Of a DNA stretch of 25,460 nt, positions 1 through 9,500 are shown in pieces. A program made the position numbers and the translations under genes. Position 1 is the stretch's first letter; each line of letters opens with the position of its first letter. The DNA lies in assembly GCA_036897485.1 (NCBI GenBank), contig JAYMTF010001198.1, positions 1-25,460 of the forward strand, read 5' to 3'. The notes under the pieces are model-generated. The model did not search any database and was not told where the DNA came from. It saw only the letters and a program-made list of their open reading frames with translations. Origin of the DNA: Pelargonium nanum. Lineage: Eukaryota > Streptophyta > Magnoliopsida > Geraniales > Geraniaceae.

Positions 1-80
1 CCAGACGCAATGGGATTTGAACCCATGACCTCCTACGCGGAGATGTGTGTCTTGACCATTGCGCCACCCCCTAGAGGGCA
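1..80 (-). mobile_element. tRNA-derived SINE, 5' head only, cut by window edge
   Basis: Read on the minus strand, this segment has a good RNA polymerase III A box (TGGCGCAATGG, plus positions 56-66) and B box (GGTTCAAATCC, 13-23). The B box lies in an intact T-arm-like hairpin with ATGGG/CCCAT arms and a 7-nt loop (10-26). The flanks that would form the acceptor stem do not pair, so it is not a functional tRNA gene. A tRNA-derived SINE head is the best reading. The body and tail would lie left of position 1. It sits in an intron of the WDR11-like gene, in antisense orientation. Confidence 0.55.
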
Positions 81-388
81 AAGTTTACTAAAATTCACAT
101 CCCATATGTGAAATTTAGCTTTTTCTAGTTTCAAGTTGAATGACCAAGGAAAAGAACTTGTTCATTTTGTGCACGTTTATGTGGTTGAATCTATGGTTTT
201 TCTTATTTTGTCGATGAGGTTCTGATAAACATACATACTTAGACTGTTGGGTGTTATTGTCAATGAAATGTCTTTTTGGTAACTGCAGCTTTTAACTTGC
301 ATTTTTGCATGCTTGCTATTGCTGAAAATAGAAGCTTTTGAATATAATCTGATTCATTGGCAATTCTTAGCAAGTGATATTTAAATTA

Positions 389-500
389 GGGAAAGCCTAG
401 GTGCACAAACTAAGTGGACAAATGGAGATCCAACCCTTGATTCATTCCTCCCACAAAGCCCCCTGCTGACACCTAAGTTTTTGTGCACCTAGGTGCTCCC
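389..500. mobile_element. MITE, Mutator-like, 112 bp, with 9-bp TSD
   Basis: A short non-coding element has terminal inverted repeats of about 20 bp. The left end reads GGGAAAGCCTAGGTGCACAA, and the right end reverse-complements to GGGAGCACCTAGGTGCACAA. It is flanked by a perfect 9-bp direct repeat, TTTAAATTA, at 380-388 and 501-509. A 9-bp target duplication with inverted ends is typical of Mutator-like (MULE) non-autonomous elements. It lies in the intron just before the first exon visible here, about 96 bp upstream of the splice acceptor. Confidence 0.72.
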
Positions 501-596
501 TTTAAATTAAGGTTGTTTCTCCCTACAAAAATATAAAGCTAATTAATTAACAAACTTTGTTTGGCCTAGAAAATACTTATTTGCATTTCATCACAG

Positions 597-3500
597 AGAT
601 GAACAGGTGCACCAAATGTGTGCAATGGAAGAGTTGATGCCCTTAATAGGATCATCTGTTCCTTCTCCTACAATGCTATCTGTCATTGTCTTCCAATCAA
701 ATTCCATACTACAAAATATTGGAAAGATTTATTCTGATGGGACTCATTCTTCAGACCCAGATGTGGATTTTTATAGTCCTTTTGACCTTTGTGATGAATC
801 TCTTCTTGCTTATAAGACACATTTGATCTCTATTTCTGATGATGGAAAAATTTGGAAATGGCTCTTAACTGCTGAGCGGATTGGAGATAGTCAGAAGGAT
901 GTTAAAAACATGGGGGTGGTTGCTGATGCCAGTGATGTGCCAGTTACAAGAACCAGCATTGATATTGCTGTTTCTTCATCTGATGGCCTTCCTCTAGACT
1001 ATGGCCAGCAGCGAGAGAATGCGAGAGGTGGCAGAGGCAACATATTAAACAATATCCTCACCCAGACAGATATGTCATTCAAGGTTAGTGAATTGACATT
1101 ATCCTCTTTGATCCTTATTTCCATATTATTTTATGCAGTTACTTGGTACTTGAAGCATGTTACATTATGGCATGAATCGAAGCAGAACCCTAGTTATATT
1201 ACTCTGACAGGGAAAAAAAAAAACTGGATTTATCTTAAAATAGCTAGTTTAGATGTTATAAACATATTTTTATATTGGCATCTTAAATATGATGTTCTAG
1301 AATGTAATTTTATTTTTCTTAATAATTAATGCTCAAAGTCTTTATTTCCTCATTTGTTATATGTCATGATATGCATATATTACAGTGGTATAATTTGGTC
1401 AAGCTTCTATGTTATGATTGCACTGAAGTGCGAAGGTATCCCCCAATATTTTTCTCTTTTGGTATCAGTTGTCTAGGCCATTTACAAGGGCTGTCAATGG
1501 TGAATACTGTTATTTTTTTGGTATCACTCATTTTCTTCAAGTTATTTCTACAAGAATTAACATTTAATAGGTCAAATGGTATGGTGCAGATTAGCTTAGT
1601 TGGACAACTTCAGCTTCTTTCTTCAACAGTGACTATGCTGGCTGTACCATCTCCATCATTGACTGCTACTTTGGCCCGTCAGTAACAACTTTTGGTTTAC
1701 ATACAATTTTTCGCTAAATTTCCCATGTATTAACTTTGCATCATCTTTGAGTTTAGGGTGGAAATTTGTAAGTTGATATTTTAGTTAAATTGATGTGAAG
1801 GTGGGGGAAACTATCCTGCAGTAGCGGTTCCTCTGGTTGCTCTGGGAACTCAAAATGGGACAATTGATATTGTTGATGTTTCAGCCAATGCTGTTGCAGC
1901 GAGTTTTTCTGCTCATAATGGTATAGTTAGGGGATTACGATGGCTCGGAAATTCTCGATTGGTTTCATTTTCATATAATCAGGTATTGAATATTTGATTT
2001 TAGGTAATGCATTGGATTAAAAAAAAACTACTGCTTTTAGAACTTCTGAACATCATCTGTCTCATGCCTCCAATATGGACTGAATGTTTTTTTCTTGCAA
2101 TCTTGAAGTTAGATTCAACTAGTTCCTTGCTTTTCCTGTTTCACGGGCTCTTTATCTCATCTATATATTACCCTTTTGGACTCAGGTGAGTGAAAAAACT
2201 GGAGGCTACACTAATAGGCTTGTTGTGACATGTCTTAGAAGTGGCATCAATAGGCCTTTTCGAGTGCTACAGAAACCAGAACGTGCACCCATAAGAGCTT
2301 TAAGGGCTTCTTCATCTGGAAGGTTAACTTCATGCCTGCATTCTGGTCTTAATAACACCTTGATATCATTGTTCAGGTGTAATTTGTGAGCATCTCTAAT
2401 ATGGCCTTTTCTCTTTCTAAATGTTCATTGATATATGCAAACATATTATCAGCTCATTGTTTAGCTTCATGCATTTCTGTTTGTATATAAATTGGTAATT
2501 ACATTATTGGGTTCCATCCCTATTCATATGCCTAACATACAAATACTATGATAAACCAATTTTATCCTATATAACACTCGGGATTTTCTTTTTGTTTTTT
2601 CATATGTGAGTAAAGGTCTTTGGTTGTAAAAGTAATTTTATTCACTTTCAACAGTGACGTATCACCACAACATGGAGAGTAGTGGATGTGACTTAACCAA
2701 GTTATTAGTGGCTGAGACTCAGCCAAGACACAAAATAAATGAATCCGGGCCCATGAGTTCATTGGGGCGGGTATGAGTCTTAATATATGAGGTGACATCA
2801 CCTCATTGGCATGGATGAGTCTTAGCCGCTTAAAGTTCGGCTGAAATTCTTTTTTTCTCAAATTATATTAAAAGATCCAAAAATCAAGTAAGAAAAATAA
2901 GTTTGTAATTCTCCTGAGATGTTATTGTAGAGAAAAATTATTGGCTACGCAAGCAACATATGACTGTTGCCGGAATCGTGAAAGCTCAAGCAGCTCTCAA
3001 AGCAGAGGAGCAACAAGCTTTAAATATGTGAATTTCTTGATTAATTCTTGAACTTCTCTATTCTTGATTGATTGATAAATGCCACAGTAGACTCCTTTCT
3101 CTATTTGATAAATGACGACATGTTTGAATCTAGTTCTATTTTTTTTACAATTAGTATGCGTTTAGCATGTGGATGTTGACATTGGTCCATAGCTTTAAAT
3201 TAGGGATTGTTAGAAATTTTGGGATTGATTTGATTTTGAGGTTAGCTCACATAGCATAGTTAATCTCGTATAAATAAGAGTTGTATTTCAGTGCACTGAT
3301 ACAAGAAGTTTTCTTCCACTTTTCTGTTATTCTTCACTATCTATATCTAATGTTTGTTCTAAACTAATTAGAAATACATCTACAACATGGTCAATGACTT
3401 TTCCAATAACAACACATTTGCAGGTATCTCCTAATTCTGTTTCGTGATTCACCTGTGGAGGTTTGGGCGATGACAAAAATTCCAATTATGGTAAGTTGGT

Positions 3501-6500
3501 ATATACCTTTCCTTTTTACAACTTCCAGTAAATATATAGGGTTGTGGAATGCTTTCACTACATTAGGTTGTTCGTCAATTTGATGATATACTTGTACATT
3601 TGATAAGCTTAGAGGATAATGTATGTTTGTAAGATCTTGCATCACTTTTAAAAAACAAAGAAACTAGAACTAAAGAGACCTCTTTGTGTGGGAATGAGAG
3701 GGTTAATTATGGAAGAAAGATGAACCGGGAGAGTGAGAGCATAAACTCTTGGTCTAAGCCTCCCCTTTTTATGATAATGATACCCTTTATCTGTGAGAGT
3801 TAAAAAAAATTGTGATATATTATTAACAATGAGAATACCCAATTTATAATACACAAGAGTATCAATAAGGATTGCTAATAATAAGTGATTTCATATATCT
3901 AAGTTTCCTATTACTATGAGTTTCCTATTTTATACAATTGACTCTAACACCCCTCCTTAAGTAGGAGGGTAATTGTCATATGCTCCAACCTAATGATGAG
4001 CCTCACTGCGCGTCACCCCGAATGCTTGAACCATAACACTGAATCTACCAAACCAAGGTCTTGGAGATTGCTTAAGACCGTAAAGAGACTTCCTGAGCTT
4101 GCATACCAATCCAGAACACCCCCCCCCCCCCCCCCCAGCAAGTATGTTTTCAATCTAAGATTGACAGGATTGGAAAAATAAAATAAAAAAAGGCATTCTA
4201 GGTTGTCTAGAGTATGTGATAGACTCAGTTCAGATCAAATTGCCTTGCCTAAAATTCCATCCCTAGTTGCTTAAATGGAAAAGAGATATAAGTTATACAT
4301 TCTAAGAGCTGGAACACCATTGCCTGGTCAGGCTGGTCTTATTCGAGAACATCAGTTGAAGTGTTGTTTTCACTTTGATGTGCATTCGTTATTACTTCAA
4401 CATTAATTGCAGAATAGAAACTCGTTGTAACTTTCAATAAGGACATATGGTATCACCTGATTTTGTCATCGATATATATATATATATATTATTAGTGGTC
4501 TTATTTATCATGTAGATATTTATTGTGCTTTATATATCTATGTAGCTTAGATCATTAGCTCTTCCATTTACGGTGTTGGAATGGACTCTTCCGACAGTTC
4601 CACGGCCAGTTCAAAATGGACCGGTTAGGCAATCATCTTTATCCTCTAAAGATCATGATCATGTGTCACCAGATGAAGGATCTTCACCAACTTCATCAGA
4701 TTCTAGTGAGCTTGTTTACTTGTTGTGTTAATGTATTGTACAGACTACTGGCGGAATTATATAGTTAATGCCATGTTTTTTCAGATTCTCATAATGATTG
4801 AACTGAAAAGTTACCTTAATATGCAGAGGCAGATGGTCCCCATGATGACAGTTCTGAAAGTTTTGCGTTCGCACTAGTCAATGGTGCACTCGGAGTTTTT
4901 GAGGTTCATGGGCGGAGAATCAGAGACTACAGGTAAAATTCTTCTACTTGAATGTCCTTGTCTCGTAGTTGGTATCAAGTTGTATAACATTATATTCTAC
5001 TTGGCATGTTTTAGCCATTGCAAGTGCATTTGTTATAGTTGAGTTTGAGTTACAGTTTCCTAAGTCCTAACTCTACTAGTAGATTATGCTTTTGGGGAAT
5101 GAACTTCCAGAATATTAATCCAAAAATTAAAAAAGAAGTTAATGTTGTTTGGAAGCATTATAAATTTTCACTTATCACATATGCGCTTGAATTATGATTT
5201 ATCTGTGCTTATAAAACTTTGGTTTGTAACTTCCATTTGTAGATCTCATAATTCTCATTGAATTTTCATTTTGTTTGTCCCCAGACCAAAATGGCCTTCT
5301 ACGTCATTTGTTTCATCTGATGGATTGATTACAGCAATGGCCTACCGCCTGCCTCATGTAGTATGTATCACCTATTCTCAAATTATTTCATCTTATGGTC
5401 GCATTGATCGAAACCTTACCATAGATTTTTATAGTAAGAGGCACTGATGTTAATAGTTCCCAGGTTATGGGAGATGGAGCTGGGAACATTCGATGGTGGG
5501 ATGTAACAACTGGATATTCTTCCTCATTTCACACTCATAGAGAAGGAATCCGGAGAATCAAATTCTCTCCTACTGTTGCTGGAGATTGTAGCAGAAGTCG
5601 TATAGCTGTACTATTTTATGATAATACGTTTTCAGTTTTCGACCTTGTAAGTATGGAAAATGCAAGTTAATTTATATTTTTCCTTTCTCAATGCTGAGAT
5701 TGTTTAGTACTTTACCATTTGCACTCAACCCAATCGGCACTCATAAAGAATCAGTGAAAAACTTATAATGATGTTAATTTTGCACCGTTGATTCTGGTTT
5801 TGGTATTACATATTTTGACAAAATATTGTAACTTGTAGCATTGGAGAGGAGAATGAATTAAGTGACATTTTGGGAATGATTTTAGAGTATTTGCATTAAA
5901 GTATGTAGGGAGGATTTTTTGGCTTGTTATTTCTTTAGCTTCTAGCCAATTATCTTTCTAAAATATTGCTGGAAATGAGAATATTAGAAGATACAGAGGA
6001 AACTCACAATGCCATTTTATGGAGAAATACCCGGTATTTTTCTGTCCTAAACCCTTGTGAAAATTTCCACATGATGTTGCAATTGTATCTTAGTTTCTAT
6101 TTAATATTGTATGATTCTGCATATACAGTATGATTCTGCATGTACAGTATGATTCTGCATATACAGTATGAGTTTTCGAAATGAAGTTTATAGCTGGCTT
6201 GCGAAAATAATGTTTCCATATGCAAATAGAACTTTTGAAGACGCAAACACACTTGGAAGTATTGAAATAATAACTTTCCAGAGGAATTTTCTTTGATTGA
6301 CCTCGAATCTACACATGTTTTGCAGGATTCACCGGACCCTTTAGCCAGTGCCTTTGTACAACCTCAAATTCCTGGAACCCTTGTATTGGAACTTGATTGG
6401 CTGCCTTTGCGAACTGAGAAAAGTGACCCACTGGTATTGTGCATGGCTGGAGCTGATAGTAGCTTTCGCCTTGTTGAGGTTATTATGTAAGTACCATAGA

Positions 6501-9500
6501 TTGGTTCATTTTTTAAACTCTTGTTAAGATCTTGTCTGTCATCTTCTTTATTTGAGGCTATTGAGTGGATACCTTTAATACTTAATGCCTAATTGTAATT
6601 TAAGACATCTGTAATAGAACCTGCTTGGGCTAGCCAGCCAACTCTATCTCTACAACTCATCCCTTTAACTATTGAACTAAGCTCCTTGAGCAGATCCCAT
6701 GTTAGCCCCAAGGCAATGGTCTCTAACTAGTAACTAGAATAGTAAATGATTGAGCTTGAGAAACTTTAGATCCAGTGGACCCTGAGAACTCACTTGAATA
6801 AGCAAATATTACTTGACCAGACAAAAGCAACAAGCAATGCAATCAAAAACAGATGAAGCACCTAAACTCTTAGACAAGTAAGCCTTACTGGACCACACAA
6901 GTTCTAGATGAGCCCACAGCCCCACACAAATGGTTTGGTCAAGATATGCCAGATTCCACCTAGTATAGAAATGGAAGTACCCAATTACATGGTGCTCTGT
7001 TTTGGTTTTGATTGGTGAGTGAGCAATGGAGGTGGATGATGAGTACAATGTTAATTAATTTTATGTATGCGTGTTCGTTGTATAATTTTTTCTGCATTGT
7101 ATTGCTATTCTATTAAAAACAATTTCTATAACAGATTGGGATACTGGATAATCTTGATGTTCATATCTTGCAGAAATGACAAAAAACTGAGACTACAGCG
7201 CAAATCTATGAAAGAAAGATTTCGACCAATGCCTCTATGTGCACCCATACTATTTCCTACCCCACATGCCCTGGTAGTAATTATTTTATGGTTTCAATTA
7301 GCCTTTTTCGTTCAAATAGCAAATTCTGGAAGATTGTCAGTCACTTCTCCCTTGCCCCAAATAACAAATATCAAAAAGAATATCGCTGGACTCATATTTT
7401 TGAAATATAAAGTTTCTTCTTTCTTTATGGTGGACATGTACATCAAGAAACGATAATTTCAAATATAATGCCATTTTTTCTCCCTTGAAGAAAAAAAAAG
7501 TGGAAATTAGAGAATAAGTGTGAATGTTATTGTTGGTTCTTCTCTGCAGGCTTTGCGGATGATATTGCAATTGGGTGTTAAACCCTCGTGGTTTAATACT
7601 TGCAGTACAGTTATAGATAAGAGGCCTCACTTAATTACAGGGACTACTTCAGCCACGTCAGATCTACGTAGCTACATGATTGATTCACCACCTGTTGGTG
7701 ACACTGTTGTACCAGAGATGCTCCTCAAAGTGTTGGATCCTTACCGAAAAGAAGGTAGGATCTATTTTTTACATTTTAGTATTTGATGTAAACTAGCTTC
7801 TTCAATTACATGTTTCAAAATGTTTCATTGCTCAGGTTGCATACTTGATGATGACAATGCTAGATTATATGCTACCGTAGTGAATAAAGGTTGTGCTGCG
7901 AGGTTTGCCTTCGCAGCCGCAATCTTTGGTGAATCATCTGAAGCACTATTCTGGTTACAGTTGCCTCATGCTCTTAATCACTTGATGAATAAGTCAGTAA
8001 ATAAAGCTCCACTGAAACCCCCTGTATCAGCACTAATTCCAGAGCAAGGCGACACAACTTTGCTAACTAAGATAACATCAAAAGAGAATTCAGAGCCCGA
8101 AACAAGAAAAACATTGGTAGGTTTGCCTACACTTTAAGCATTCTGAGTGTATATCCATGTTCAAATATTTTATGATGTCAAAGTTCTCATTTTTGTTGCT
8201 ACCTAATAATAACTCATATACCTTAGTTTTAATTTTTTTTTCATGTGATTAGTTCCAGGCAGTAAATATTTTTCTTGGTATTTTTTTGTTTCTTATTATT
8301 TCTGAACTTTACTGTCTGGTTACCAGAATCATGTTCACCAAAGCTTGATGGCTTTTGAGCAAGAAGAATTGTGGGAAAGTGCCAGTAAGCGTATTCCATG
8401 GCATGAGAAATTGGAGGGGGAAGAGGCCATTCAAAATCGTGTACATGAGTGAGTTCTCCATATTATTGTTCTTTTTTATGTTTCTGCAGTTTTAAGGCAA
8501 GCTAGTCATCAATGTGAATGAGCTTCTCATATGGAGCTACAAACTATGGTGCATACCTATAGTCTCTTGGCTAGATTCGTTATACTTAGTAAGTATATAT
8601 ATTATGACAGACTCGTATCAATTGGGAACTTGGAAGTTGCAGTAAGTTTATTGCTCAGTACTCCTCCAGAGAGCTCCTACTTCTATCCCAATGCTCTACG
8701 TGCCGTTGCCCTTTCTTCTGCTGTGTCAAGATCTCTCCACGAACTTGCAGTGAAGGTGAGTGTTTATTTGAAACTGCTTCTATTTGATCATCACAATATA
8801 TACATTGCAATCGGAATAAAATGGGTTTATTTCCATTCATTTTGACTTCTGATTTACTTCTGTGTGATCATCTAGGTCGTGGCAGCCAACATGGTCAGAA
8901 CTGACAGGTCACTGTCTGGAACACACCTTCTATCTGCTGTTGGAAGATATCAAGAAGCATGTTCTCAGGTTAGGTTATATTTCTTCTTAACATATTTATG
9001 TATGTTCTTTTCTACTTCTGGAATGAACCGTGTTGATGTACTGCACATCCACTAAATTTGGAGATCGTGACGACCTCTTAATTTTCTTAATTTGACTCTC
9101 TACAGTCTGCATACTACCTTAGGCTTTTGGGTTGGAGGAAATACAACATGAATTAAAGTTGGTTTCTTATTGGACATGTGTGGCTCATGTTTAATTGTTT
9201 GTCCATGTGCAGAGCAGGATTGCATGTGAGACGGAGTGTTAAGTATTCCACGTTGAAGTTTTGTGGAGTTTGAAACCACCCTTACCCAGTTTCTTTTCCA
9301 GTCTCACTTTTGATGCTCTTGAACCCATCCTCATCATCTTGAGGATCTTCATGATCTTGAAACTCTTGAAGCTCAAACCTATGTTGTGCAAAGAAAATAT
9401 CTTTCTGATCAATCGATTCTAGTCAGGCCTTTACTTAATAGCTTAGTTAGGTTGGAGTAAAGTTTAACATGGAATTATATATTTTGGAAGCTTTCTGACC

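Noticed and set aside
1..80. A functional tRNA gene on the minus strand
   Set aside because: A and B boxes and the T arm are present, but the acceptor stem does not pair, so a SINE head is more likely.
607..1329. One continuous 240-codon coding region
   Set aside because: Only the part up to 1083 is exon. A donor (AAG|GTTAGT) follows, and the rest is AT-rich intron translated by read-through.
3208..3949. One 742-bp LTR framed by TGTTAGA and TCTAACA
   Set aside because: The conserved WDR11-like exon 3424-3490 lies inside it, so the two ends must belong to different elements.
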